A DNA stretch of 64,000 nt, from positions 62,001 through 126,000 of the forward strand of contig JANOQN010000068.1 of the NCBI GenBank assembly GCA_031422315.1. The letters are read 5' to 3'. The DNA comes from JANNYA01 sp031422315. Lineage in GTDB: Bacteria > Pseudomonadota > Gammaproteobacteria > Xanthomonadales > SZUA-5. Shown piece by piece: positions 8,848 through 17,525 of the stretch. Both the position numbers and the translations under genes were made by a program. A model generated the notes under the pieces. That model worked only from the letters and a program-made list of their open reading frames with translations, searched no databases and was not told where the DNA came from. How positions within the stretch are numbered: the stretch's first letter is position 1; the number at the start of each line of letters is the position of its first letter.

Positions 8848-9483
8848 ATGAAAACACAACCCACCCAGTCGATCAAACTTTACCGCCACCCCTTGTCAGG
8901 CCATTCGCACCGCGTGCAGTTGTTCTTCGCGCTGGCTGGCATCAAACACGAACTGATTGATGTCGATCTAATGAAGGGCGCGCATAAGCAGCCCGATTTC
9001 GTCGCCATGCATCCTTTCGGCCAAGTGCCGGTGATCGATGATGCCGGCACCGTCATTTATGACTCCAATGCAATTTTAGTTTACGCCGCCTCGCGTTACG
9101 CCGATCCGCAATGGCTACCGACTGACGCGGTTGGAGCAGCTGCGGTGCAGGCTTGGCTGTCGGTCGCTGCGGGCGCCATCGCATTCGGCCCGGCCTCGGC
9201 ACGTTTGGTTACGGTGTTCGGCGCCAAATACAACGCTCCAGAGTTGATTGCTCGGGCTCACGGCCTGTTGGTAGTTATGGAGCGTGAACTGGGCAAACGC
9301 CAATTTCTCGCTGGCGAGAACGTCACCATCGCCGACATTGCCGGCTACAGCTATATCGCGCATGCACCCGAAGGCAACGTCTCACTGGCGGATTACCCGA
9401 ATGTGCGTGCTTGGCTAGCACGTATTCAAGCCTTGCCCGGTTTTGTGCCGATGCAGTCCACCGCAGTGGGCCTCGCGGCCTGA
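8848..9483 (+). CDS. Glutathione S-transferase
   Basis: This 211-aa cytosolic GST has a thioredoxin-like N-terminal domain (LYRHPLSGHSHRVQLFFALAGI, then GQVPVIDDAGTVIYDSNAILVYAA, including the cis-Pro and the DSNAI glutathione-contact segment) and an all-helical C-terminal domain (LAGENVTIADIAGYSYIAHAPEG). The start at 8848 is chosen because family homology begins there; upstream in-frame codons look non-coding. It lies between the LysR pair and the flavin/ferredoxin oxidoreductase, suggesting a detoxification or electrophile-response unit. Confidence 0.92.
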   Translation: MKTQPTQSIKLYRHPLSGHSHRVQLFFALAGIKHELIDVDLMKGAHKQPDFVAMHPFGQVPVIDDAGTVIYDSNAILVYAASRYADPQWLPTDAVGAAAVQAWLSVAAGAIAFGPASARLVTVFGAKYNAPELIARAHGLLVVMERELGKRQFLAGENVTIADIAGYSYIAHAPEGNVSLADYPNVRAWLARIQALPGFVPMQSTAVGLAA

Positions 9484-9561
9484 TCGCACTAGCAATCGCG
9501 TTAACTAGGCGCTAGCGGTCCTGTACCGTTGGTGCCTTTTCTTGTTGATGGAGAATCCAGC

Positions 9562-11625
9562 ATGCCTGCAGCCGATCACACCGACACACCCTCGCCATTC
9601 CATGACGGCGAACGCGAAATCCAGCAAATGCTTGGCGTCGCCGAGCGCATGGCGGTCTTCGCCCGCAAAGTGGTGCGCGATTATTTGACCGAACAACACC
9701 GCACTTTCTTCGCACAACTGCCCTTCATGGTGACCGCGAGCGTTGATGCCGACGGTGCGCCGTGGGTCAGCTTGCTCGAAGGCGAGCCCGGATTCATGCA
9801 TTCGCCCGATACGCGCCAATTGCGTATCGATACCCGCGTGGCGCTCGGCGATCCTGTCGCAGCAGGCATGCACGCCGGCGCGGCCCTAGGTCTGCTTGGT
9901 ATCGAATTGCACAGTCGTCGCCGCAACCGCTTGAACGGCCGCATTGCCGAAGCAGATGATGGCGGTTTTACGGTTGAAGTCGGGCACAGCTTTGGCAATT
10001 GCCCACAATACATCCAGACGCGTGCTTTCCGCTTTGTTCATCCGCCCCAATCGAAGCGGCAGATCAATGTGGAAAAAGCGAGCACGTTTGACGCCGCCGC
10101 ACGAACGCTGATCGCTGCATCAGATACTTTTTTTGTGGCCAGCTACCTCGACCTCGACGGCGATCCCGCGGCGCGACAAGTCGATGCTTCCCATCGCGGC
10201 GGCAAGCCCGGTTTCGTGCGCATCGACGGCGACACCCTGACCATCCCCGATTTTGCTGGCAATCTGCACTTCAACACGCTCGGCAACCTGCTGCGCAATC
10301 CGCGCGCCGGGCTGCTGTTTGTGAACTTCGAAAATGGCGACGCGCTGCAACTCAGCGGGCGGGTTGAGATCGTGTTCGACGGCGAGGAAGTGCGCAGCTT
10401 TCAGGGTGCCGAACGCCTTTGGCGCTTCAAAGTTGAACAAGTGGTACGCCGGCCTAGCGCATTTTCGCTGCGCTTTGATTTCGGCGAATTCTCGCCCAAT
10501 GTGCAGATGACCGGATCTTGGGACGAAGCAGCCGCGCGTCAGCGCGCCGAAGCGTTGCGCGTGGCTTGGAGGCCGTTCCGGGTCTCGCGTATTGACAAGG
10601 AAAGCAGCACGATTCGTAGCTTTCAGCTTGAACCCACCGATGACGCCGGTTACGCGCTTTATCAAGCCGGGCAGCATCTACCGATCCGCGTAACCGTTGG
10701 CCAGGACACGCTGCCTACGCTTCGTACGTATACCCTCTCCAGTGCACCCGCCGACGGTGCGTATCGGATCAGTGTAAAGCGCCAGGGCAAGGTGTCGATG
10801 CATCTGCACGACCAGGTGAAAGTCGGTGATCTCATCGATGTACGCGCGCCGGCAGGCGATTTCACCGTCGATGCCGCCGTGAAACGGCCGGTGGTGCTGT
10901 TATCTGGCGGTGTCGGCGCCACGCCGATGCTGGCGATGTTGCGCCATCTCGTCTATGAAGGCCGCCGCCGTCGCGGCATGCGCCCAGCATGGTACATCCA
11001 TAGTTCGCGCACTTTGGCGGAGCGGCCCTTTGATCGCGAACTTGCTGAGTTGGTTGCGGCATCGGGTGGACGTGCGGTTGTGGTGCAGGCGCTAAGCGAG
11101 ACGGACGAGGCCAAGCCCGGCCTCGACTATCAGCACCACGGCCGTATCAACGCCGCGCTACTGAAAAGCGTGCTGGCGTTTGACGATTACGACTTTTATT
11201 TGTGCGGCCCGCCAGCGTTCACGCAAAGCCTATACGAGCAGTTACGCGACTTGCGCATCAGTGATGATCGCATCCACGCCGAGGCCTTCGGTCCGGCTAG
11301 CCTTAAGCGTCGGCCGGACGCCGGCGCAGTGATCGAAGCGCTGCCAGCCATCGCCACGGAAAGTGTGCCGGTGTTATTCGCGCGTTCGGCGAAAGAGGCG
11401 CGCTGGTCGCCGCAAGACGGCACTCTGCTGGAGTTGGCCGAAGCGCGCGGACTTGCACCCGAGTACAGCTGTCGCGGCGGCAGTTGCGGCACCTGCCGCA
11501 CCACCCTCAGCGAAGGTCAGGTGAGCTATACCGCCGTTCCAGGCGCGAGTTTTGCGCCGGGCGAAGCCCTTATCTGTTGCGCGATGCCCGCTGCCGGCAG
11601 TGCGCGCATTGTGCTGGATCTGTGA
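9562..11625 (+). CDS. Three-domain oxidoreductase: PPOX-like flavin domain + ferredoxin reductase + 2Fe-2S ferredoxin
   Basis: The 687-aa product has an N-terminal pyridoxamine-phosphate-oxidase-like FMN-binding split barrel (residues about 30-330), an FAD/NAD(P)H reductase module (RTYTLSS near 388, GGVGATPMLAML near 450, DFYLCGPPAF), and a C-terminal plant-type 2Fe-2S ferredoxin with SCRGGSCGTC near 636 and the fourth Cys in ICCAMP. Electrons probably flow from NAD(P)H through FAD and the iron-sulfur cluster to the flavin domain. The start at 9562 is preferred over an in-frame codon at 9529 because GATGGAGA lies just upstream. The physiological substrate is unknown. Confidence 0.88.
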   Translation: MPAADHTDTPSPFHDGEREIQQMLGVAERMAVFARKVVRDYLTEQHRTFFAQLPFMVTASVDADGAPWVSLLEGEPGFMHSPDTRQLRIDTRVALGDPVAAGMHAGAALGLLGIELHSRRRNRLNGRIAEADDGGFTVEVGHSFGNCPQYIQTRAFRFVHPPQSKRQINVEKASTFDAAARTLIAASDTFFVASYLDLDGDPAARQVDASHRGGKPGFVRIDGDTLTIPDFAGNLHFNTLGNLLRNPRAGLLFVNFENGDALQLSGRVEIVFDGEEVRSFQGAERLWRFKVEQVVRRPSAFSLRFDFGEFSPNVQMTGSWDEAAARQRAEALRVAWRPFRVSRIDKESSTIRSFQLEPTDDAGYALYQAGQHLPIRVTVGQDTLPTLRTYTLSSAPADGAYRISVKRQGKVSMHLHDQVKVGDLIDVRAPAGDFTVDAAVKRPVVLLSGGVGATPMLAMLRHLVYEGRRRRGMRPAWYIHSSRTLAERPFDRELAELVAASGGRAVVVQALSETDEAKPGLDYQHHGRINAALLKSVLAFDDYDFYLCGPPAFTQSLYEQLRDLRISDDRIHAEAFGPASLKRRPDAGAVIEALPAIATESVPVLFARSAKEARWSPQDGTLLELAEARGLAPEYSCRGGSCGTCRTTLSEGQVSYTAVPGASFAPGEALICCAMPAAGSARIVLDL

Positions 11626-11748
11626 TCGATTAGACCAAGGTCTTTACGCTCAATTTCGCTGGATGAAATGAACTTGTGCGTTCCGTGGTGATTCTTTCAG
11701 GACCTCGATGGGTTCATGCTTCACGCACCACAGCACTCGGAGCCATCC

Positions 11749-11913
11749 ATGTACAACTCATTGCTCGAAGCCATCTGGCCAATCTTCACGCCATCGCGTC
11801 CACATTGTGCGGCGACTGAAGTCGACGTCGCGGGTCCGAGCGGCAGCTTGCTGCTGGAATGGTTGGGTGAGTCTGTGCGCGAATGTGATGCCGTCGATCA
11901 CAAGTCGAATTGA
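11749..11913 (+). CDS. Possible 54-aa small protein between oxidoreductase and HPP gene
   Basis: ATG 11749 has a GGAG eight bases upstream and opens 54 codons (MYNSLLEAIWPIF...) ending at TGA 11911-11913, ten bases before the HPP start. The HPP gene has no good ribosome-binding site of its own, so this ORF could couple its translation. No family is recognised; it could be spurious. Confidence 0.3.
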   Translation: MYNSLLEAIWPIFTPSRPHCAATEVDVAGPSGSLLLEWLGESVRECDAVDHKSN

Positions 11914-11923
11914 TTTACGTATT

Positions 11924-12439
11924 ATGAAACGATTCCATTCATTGGGCGCTCGGCTGCGCGGTGCAGGCGCGAAAGCGCCACCGGTGCCGCCGTTGGCAAG
12001 CGTGCTGCTCGGTAGCGTTGGTTGCAGCCTCGCGATCCTCGCCACCTTCCTATTAAATGCAGCGATCAACAGCGGGCCAGTCATTCTGGCTTCGCTTGGC
12101 GCCTCGTGCTTTCTCGCATTTTGTGTGCCGGCAAGCCCGCTGGCACAGCCACGCGCGATTGTCGGCGGCCATCTCTTCACGACGATCGCCGGTTTGGCAG
12201 CGACTGCGTTCTTCGCCGATCCGATGCTCGCAGCGACCGTCGGCGTTGGCCTTGGCGCAACCGCCATGCAGCTGGGACGGTGTGGCCATCCGCCTGCGGG
12301 AGCGAATCCCATTATCATCGCGCTGACTCAGCCTGGTCTGGCGGTGCTCTGGACGGTCGTGCTGCCTGGCGCCTTGGTGGTGACCGCGGTCGCGGTGATT
12401 TTTAACGGGCTGCGCAATGATGTGCAATACCCAAGTTAA
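11924..12439 (+). CDS. HPP-family integral membrane protein
   Basis: This 171-aa protein has four hydrophobic segments and the family signature GRCGHPPAGANPIIIAL (residues about 118-134), from which the HPP name derives, plus the early PPLASVLLGSVGCSLAILATFLL helix. Some HPP members transport nitrite in plastids and cyanobacteria; the role here is unknown. ATG 11924 is chosen because upstream in-frame sequence is not HPP-like. It is the last gene of the GC-richer island. Confidence 0.8.
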   Translation: MKRFHSLGARLRGAGAKAPPVPPLASVLLGSVGCSLAILATFLLNAAINSGPVILASLGASCFLAFCVPASPLAQPRAIVGGHLFTTIAGLAATAFFADPMLAATVGVGLGATAMQLGRCGHPPAGANPIIIALTQPGLAVLWTVVLPGALVVTAVAVIFNGLRNDVQYPS

Positions 12440-12612
12440 CAGCGCAGTAACAGCGCAGGACACGCATTTTTCGTAAATTAAAAACAAATAAAAACAAGCG
12501 GCGTTAAAACCGCTGGTTTTTGATTTTTAAGGTTAAATTGTAATTCATAATTATTTATTAAACCCAGCGCTCCCAGCCGCTATCGCGGCCATAAAAATAC
12601 TGCGATAGAGCT

Positions 12613-13572
12613 TTAAACTTTACTCAAAATCCGAGCTAAACCCGTACCAAACAACGTACGCTGCGCCATTTCCTTAGCCTTATCGATCAGCTCTTCCTGT
12701 TCACCCACCACACGCCAATAACCCGAACCAATGCCTTTAACGCGCATCGTCCAATGATCTTTATCAAGCCCGAGGTTAGTCAAAGCTTTGGGCTCAGTCG
12801 ACTCAATCCGCCCGCGCTTACCTTCGTGCCATTCGCGCCCAGTGAAATCGACTAAATCGATGTATTCGGCGTTCGTCAGCGTCGGTACATTGAACGATTT
12901 GACGCCAATCAGCGGCATCAGTGGCTCGCCGGCTTTGGTTTGATCTCGCAAAACTTCAAGGTTGCGCGCTTTGATGCTGGTGTAGCGCGAGGTGCTGATG
13001 CCGCTAGCAATTTTGGCGCGTACTGGATTCAAATCCACGTAAGTCATCGCTGCCAGGATCGATTTTTCTGACAGCAGGGCTTGGCATTTGAATCGGCCTT
13101 CCCAGAATCTGCCGGTGACTTTATCTTCAATGTTGGCTTTGCGCGCAATCGGTTCGCTGATTGATTTCATCAGCCACGACAAGTTACTCAGGCGCGAACG
13201 ATATTCGGCAACGGCTTTGGGGTTGTCGACAATAGCAACGGCTTTTTGAGCGCAAAGCTCGGCGTTGTGAGCAGGATAGAGTCGAACCCATCGTTCGGCT
13301 ACTTCTTCGGGGCTCCATGCGCGCGCAGTTTCCGGACTTACATGCACCACGATGTGCAGGTGATTACTCATCACTGCCCAAGAGTAAATGCCACAAGCAA
13401 ATATGTCACCCAATTCCAAGATTCGCTGTTCGACCCAGAGCTTACGGTGCTCGAAGCTATCCTTGGTGTATGCATCAATGCCGCACAGCCAAGATCGCCG
13501 CACTCAGCGGTTGATGCAGTGAAATGTGCCTGCGTGATTTGGGTCTACGAGGTGGCGGCGGGCTTGGGTCAT
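12613..13572 (-). pseudogene. REP-associated (IS200-like Y1) tyrosine transposase with in-frame TGA
   Basis: From ATG 13572 the frame reads MTQARRHLVDPNHAGTFHCINR, then TGA (13504-13506), then VRRSWLCGIDAYTK and 294 more residues to 12613. In RAYT proteins of this type the stop position is normally Cys (C-V-R-R-S-W), so one TGC/TGT-to-TGA change splits the gene. The remainder is intact: HUH motif HLHIVVHV, catalytic Tyr in AAMTYVDLNPVRA, and a long C-terminal domain. Internal initiation at the GTG after the stop would lose the N-terminal strand. No obvious REP array flanks it; only a small GCCGC-TATC-GCGGC hairpin near 12575-12590. Confidence 0.8.
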
Positions 13573-13777
13573 TCGCTTAGGTTCGCAGATGAATGCTAGA
13601 TTTTTACAGGGTGATATGCGCGTTCTTAAGTAGGATAAATCTTACAAAGTTGTCATCTCTTGGCTTGGCGCCCCCTTGGCCTGATGCATCCTCGCGCTCG
13701 CGATGAAATTGAGCGTTGATAGAGTTCTGCAATGTTTTACGACTAAAGCTACAGACGATCTAATTACTGATAGCCCC

Positions 13778-14278
13778 ATGCAAACAAACATCTTAATCAC
13801 CATTTTGAGCCTCTTGTGCTGCTCGAAACTTGCCGCCCAAAGTTCCAACTGCCCAATACGCCCTGAAATGCAGCAGCAACAGATTTATTTTGAGACGCAG
13901 CCATCTAGCGCCGCTTCATGGAACGTTTGTGTAAAGCCGCGTGCGTGTGCAACGCTCAATCGCACATTCCCACCGATGATATCTATTGCGGGCAATGTCA
14001 TGAGCGTCGATGTGTCGTTCATGATCTTTGGATTTGACCCTTGCCCAATTTTTGCGCACTCGCGCATTGTGCTGCCACCCGTAGCGGGCCCAGAGCTAAT
14101 ACTTAGGTACTCTTCGCGATTTACCGAATCTTCGCCGAACGTACCTTTTGATTTCCAGCAAGAGCTGAGTGCCGGCGTATTGGCTGTTGTGCCCGCACCG
14201 GCGCTCAACCTTGTTGGCTCAATGCTATTGGTTGGACTAGCCGGTTTATTCGGATTGCTCGCGGTAAGGCGAAGCTAA
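13778..14278 (+). CDS. Exported protein with IPTLS-like C-terminal anchor, function unknown
   Basis: This 166-aa protein starts at ATG 13778, where a signal peptide begins (TNILITILSLLCCSKLAAQS); the in-frame codons upstream do not look like part of it. The mature part has several Cys (CPIRPEM, CVKPRACATL, DPC) likely to form disulfides. The C-terminus PAPALNLVGSMLLVGLAGLFGLLAVRRS is a Pro-led hydrophobic helix with a basic end, as in IPTLS-CTERM/PEP-CTERM signals. The architecture matches the exported protein at 365-961, without sequence similarity between the cores. Confidence 0.6.
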   Translation: MQTNILITILSLLCCSKLAAQSSNCPIRPEMQQQQIYFETQPSSAASWNVCVKPRACATLNRTFPPMISIAGNVMSVDVSFMIFGFDPCPIFAHSRIVLPPVAGPELILRYSSRFTESSPNVPFDFQQELSAGVLAVVPAPALNLVGSMLLVGLAGLFGLLAVRRS

Positions 14279-14538
14279 GTACTCAGCGTAGAAATTGTCG
14301 CAACGCGGTAGTTTCGGCCATTTGCGGACCCTATTCAACTATCAGCGGGTTACAGGCTTGCATTAATGCGTGCGACAATAGCTCGCCAAACTTGATCTCC
14401 TATCAGACCGCTACGCTCGCTGGTCAGTCTTGCACGATCGTCAATTCTGTTGGTAGTTGTAGTCAAACGGCGACTGCTAATGCGCCGAACCGCCAGTTCC
14501 TCAATGCTGCCAGCTGCGCTTGTCGAAAATTTTTTTAA
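14279..14538 (+). pseudogene. Cys-rich coding-like fragment without a start
   Basis: Directly after the preceding stop a frame stays open to TAA 14536-14538 and reads like a real secreted, Cys-patterned protein: CGPYSTISGLQACINAC, ISYQTATLAGQSCTIVN, SVGSCSQTATANAPNRQF, LNAASCACRK. It has no plausible start codon or ribosome-binding site. It may be the tail of a decayed gene or of an older, longer version of the upstream exported protein. No family was recognised. The rest of the 401-bp gap to 14680 shows nothing. Confidence 0.4.
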
Positions 14539-14679
14539 GGGCGGTAGACGTCTTTGAATTCGCACAACTAGCAGTCGTAAGTATTTGATTTCAGGCGCAT
14601 TGATAGAAAACTCTGGCGATTTGCGACTGAATGTTTAGGTCCCTCCAAGTTTACACATTTCTTTTTTTCGGATCACCGC

Positions 14680-16404
14680 ATGAGAACGGCCTCATTTTTC
14701 ACGAACCAATCAGCGCGCGCAGCGCTATTGATCTTGGCTAACTTTGTAATCGCAAACCAGGCGACTGCCACGATACTGGACGCCAATTGGAGCGAATCGC
14801 TGTTTTCAATCAATCGCGATTCCCCGGCCGATACCACCGCGAAACGGCATACCGGATTGGCTTGGGCGCCTGATGGTAGTGATCGACTGTTTGTTTTAGA
14901 ACTCAACGGTCGCGTACGCGTTTTGAGTGGCGCGCATATGAGCGATTCGCCGGTCTGGTCGACGTTCGCGACGATGGATCCGATCTATGCTGGCGGCGAA
15001 TCGGGCTTAATCGGCATGGCTTTTGATCCGGATTTTGTGCGCAACCAATATGTCTATTTCTTTGTGACTATTAACCGCGACGAACAGCAAATAATTCGCT
15101 ACACCGCCTCGGGTGAGTTTGGAACCGGGCGTACTGTAGTGCGTAGTGGATTGCCGCATGGCGGCGGAATTCACAATGGCGGCGGCATTGGATTTGCCGC
15201 TGACGGGAAACTTTATTGGTCCATCGGCGATTTGAACAGAGGTTGCGGAAATCCTGACTTAAACTCGCTCGCTTGCAAGGTTGGCCGCGCAAATCGCGAT
15301 GGTTCGCTACCTAGCGATAATCCCTTTGATGACGGCGACGGGTCAAACAATGATTTCATTTTTGCGCGCGGTTTTCGAAATCCGTTCACCATGCAGATTC
15401 AACCGACCACAGGGCAAATTTGGCTTAATGTAGTGGGGGCTCAGTATGAGCAAGTTTTTTCGGTAGCGCGTGGCGATCATGGCGGGTACAGCGCTTACGA
15501 AAATAATCAGCCTGATGGGTTTCTTGTTCCGAAAATTGTATACCCAACCAATGGTAGCGCAACTATTTCGCTCACTTCTGCATCTCGTGTTAGTGGCATT
15601 GCTACGTTTTCGACCAGCGCCGCGCATGGGTTTAGGGTAGGTAGCAATCTAACTATTGCCGGCGTAAAGGACGGCAGCTTTAACCAAAGCAATCTCTATG
15701 TTCGATCAGTGCCCACGCCTACAAGTTTCACAGCTCTGCAATTGGGCAACGCAGCCAACAGTATCGGCGGTAGTGCAGTTACGCTCAATCAAGGTGGTTG
15801 TGTAACGGGTGGCGTGTTCTATGACGCGTCGCTTGCTGCGCCCGAATACAGCGGCAATTTCTTTTATGGCGACTGCAATTCTGGCCGGATCATGCGCGCG
15901 CGGATTGATCCGATCAACAACAGCGTGATGAGTATTGATCATTGGGCAACCAATTTTTTCTACCAAGTGGATATTGCTACTGGCCCGGATGGCGCGCTGT
16001 ATTTTGCCAGTGCTGGGTCAAACAATATCTACCGCGCCACGTTCAATGTTTCGACGCAAAAAATTATAGTAGCGAATCAGCATCTTCGCGTTGACGAAGG
16101 TGGCGAAGTTATCACTACGGTTCAACTCGCACGCCAGCCTGTTGGCGCCGCGTCGGTCAATATTTTGCGTAGCTCTGGCGACGAAGATGTTGAATCTGTT
16201 ACCGGTAGCGCACTGGCCTTTACGCCGGAAAATTGGATGCTGCCACAAATTGTGCGCTTCTCAGCTGCCGCAGATTTGGATACGGATGACGACAGCACCG
16301 TGTTTGAGTTACGCGCCGACAATATTGGCGTTGTTCCAATTCGCATTTCGGTGCTGGATATGGTGCCCGTTGAGCTGTCCATATTTGCAAACGGCTTCGA
16401 GTAG
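14680..16404 (+). CDS. Exported PQQ-type glucose/sorbosone dehydrogenase-like beta-propeller
   Basis: This 574-aa protein has a signal peptide (1-30) followed by a six-bladed propeller of the soluble quinoprotein GSDH family: HTGLAWAPDGSDRLFVLELNGRVRV, GLIGMAFDPDF, GGGIHNGGGIGFAADGKLYWSIGD, ARGFRNPF. Residues 293-370 form an insertion of different character (SGIATFSTSAAHGFRVGSNLTIAG...SVPTPTSFTALQL), a beta unit seen in surface and phage proteins. After the propeller, VDEGGEVITTVQLARQP resembles a Calx-beta-type segment. The protein ends SIFANGFE. It probably oxidises a sugar-like substrate outside the cytoplasm if PQQ is available. Confidence 0.82.
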   Translation: MRTASFFTNQSARAALLILANFVIANQATATILDANWSESLFSINRDSPADTTAKRHTGLAWAPDGSDRLFVLELNGRVRVLSGAHMSDSPVWSTFATMDPIYAGGESGLIGMAFDPDFVRNQYVYFFVTINRDEQQIIRYTASGEFGTGRTVVRSGLPHGGGIHNGGGIGFAADGKLYWSIGDLNRGCGNPDLNSLACKVGRANRDGSLPSDNPFDDGDGSNNDFIFARGFRNPFTMQIQPTTGQIWLNVVGAQYEQVFSVARGDHGGYSAYENNQPDGFLVPKIVYPTNGSATISLTSASRVSGIATFSTSAAHGFRVGSNLTIAGVKDGSFNQSNLYVRSVPTPTSFTALQLGNAANSIGGSAVTLNQGGCVTGGVFYDASLAAPEYSGNFFYGDCNSGRIMRARIDPINNSVMSIDHWATNFFYQVDIATGPDGALYFASAGSNNIYRATFNVSTQKIIVANQHLRVDEGGEVITTVQLARQPVGAASVNILRSSGDEDVESVTGSALAFTPENWMLPQIVRFSAAADLDTDDDSTVFELRADNIGVVPIRISVLDMVPVELSIFANGFE

Positions 16405-16490
16405 AAAAGTCCACAATGCGTAGCCGAACCAACCATTGATTGCAATTCGCTGAGTAATCCATCAACTTCAACTTAACTAAGGAATATGGC

Positions 16491-17366
16491 TTGAAAATTT
16501 TTCGCCGAACGAGAATGTTACTCATCACTAGCCTGCTGTGCTTGCAGGTTGCCTGTGCAACTTACAACGTGACTCAGCGCGCAGTGATTAAGGCTGTGCC
16601 AGAGCCCGTTGGCGCACTTACCACAGCGCAAGCATTTGCGGGTTTGACGGCATCGCCAGAGGTGCTCCAGATTGAACGTGAGGCCGGTGTTAGCTTGCAC
16701 GCGGTTTGGCTACCGCAGGCGAATGCAACCCATACTGTGCTTTATTTCGGAGGTAATATGTCTCGCGTGAATAGCGTTGGGCCGACAGTGGCGGGGAATT
16801 TACTGCCGTTTGGGGTGAATCTGATGCTGGTTGACCATCGCGGCAGCGGCTTGAGTACCGGCGTGCCTGATATCGATAATTTGCATGCCGATGCGCTTGC
16901 AGCGTTCGATTACTTGGTCGCCCAAAAGGGTATTGCATCGGCGAGTGTCATCGTGCAAGGCCACTCATTAGGAAGCTTTTTAGCGGGGCACGTCGCAAAA
17001 AATCGCAGTGTGGCTGCGCTAGTGTTGACGGGCTCGGCAACGACAACGGAAGACTGGGTTTCCGCGCAAATTCCTTGGTACTACAAGCCGTTTGTGCGAA
17101 CAAAAATTGCACCCGAGATGCAAGGCCGAGGCAACTTAAGTGTTGTTAAGACGCTAACCGTGCCGCTGCTGTTGATCGTGGGTGAAAATGATCGGCAAGC
17201 CCCAAGATCGCTTTCGAAAGCACTCGCCAAAGCAGCGAAAGATGCTGGCAACCCTGCGACGCTGGTGATTGTAAAGGGCGCAAAACATGATGATGCGCCT
17301 GGCAGTGCAGTCGCATTAAAGGCATTTTCGGATTTGCTGGAAAGGCTGAGATCAACGAAGCTTTGA
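16491..17366 (+). CDS. Alpha/beta-hydrolase lipoprotein
   Basis: This 291-aa protein has a lipoprotein signal peptide (LLCLQVACA, Cys near 22) and an alpha/beta-hydrolase fold: oxyanion segment LYFGGN, DHRGSGLSTG, nucleophile elbow GHSLGS, Asp in LIVGENDRQAP, His in AKHDDAPG. It belongs with BAAT/FrsA-like hydrolases. The start is TTG 16491, with AAGGA eight bases upstream; ATG 16515 would also keep the signal peptide. The substrate is unknown. Confidence 0.82.
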   Translation: MKIFRRTRMLLITSLLCLQVACATYNVTQRAVIKAVPEPVGALTTAQAFAGLTASPEVLQIEREAGVSLHAVWLPQANATHTVLYFGGNMSRVNSVGPTVAGNLLPFGVNLMLVDHRGSGLSTGVPDIDNLHADALAAFDYLVAQKGIASASVIVQGHSLGSFLAGHVAKNRSVAALVLTGSATTTEDWVSAQIPWYYKPFVRTKIAPEMQGRGNLSVVKTLTVPLLLIVGENDRQAPRSLSKALAKAAKDAGNPATLVIVKGAKHDDAPGSAVALKAFSDLLERLRSTKL

Positions 17367-17525
17367 ACCTAAAAACCTCAGTTGACCGCTTCTAATTCTG
17401 GACACTACGAACAAGATTGCATAACACCGAGACAGTGCACCTGCAATTTGCAGATTTTCAAGACTTTTTGTATGCGCGTTTAGAACACAGTGCAATCTTG
17501 CAATGAAATCCGCCACGGGTAAAAT

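Noticed and set aside
13504..13506. TGA as a selenocysteine codon in the transposase
   Set aside because: The bases just after TGA do not form a convincing bacterial SECIS hairpin, and RAYT proteins are not known selenoproteins. A nonsense mutation is simpler.
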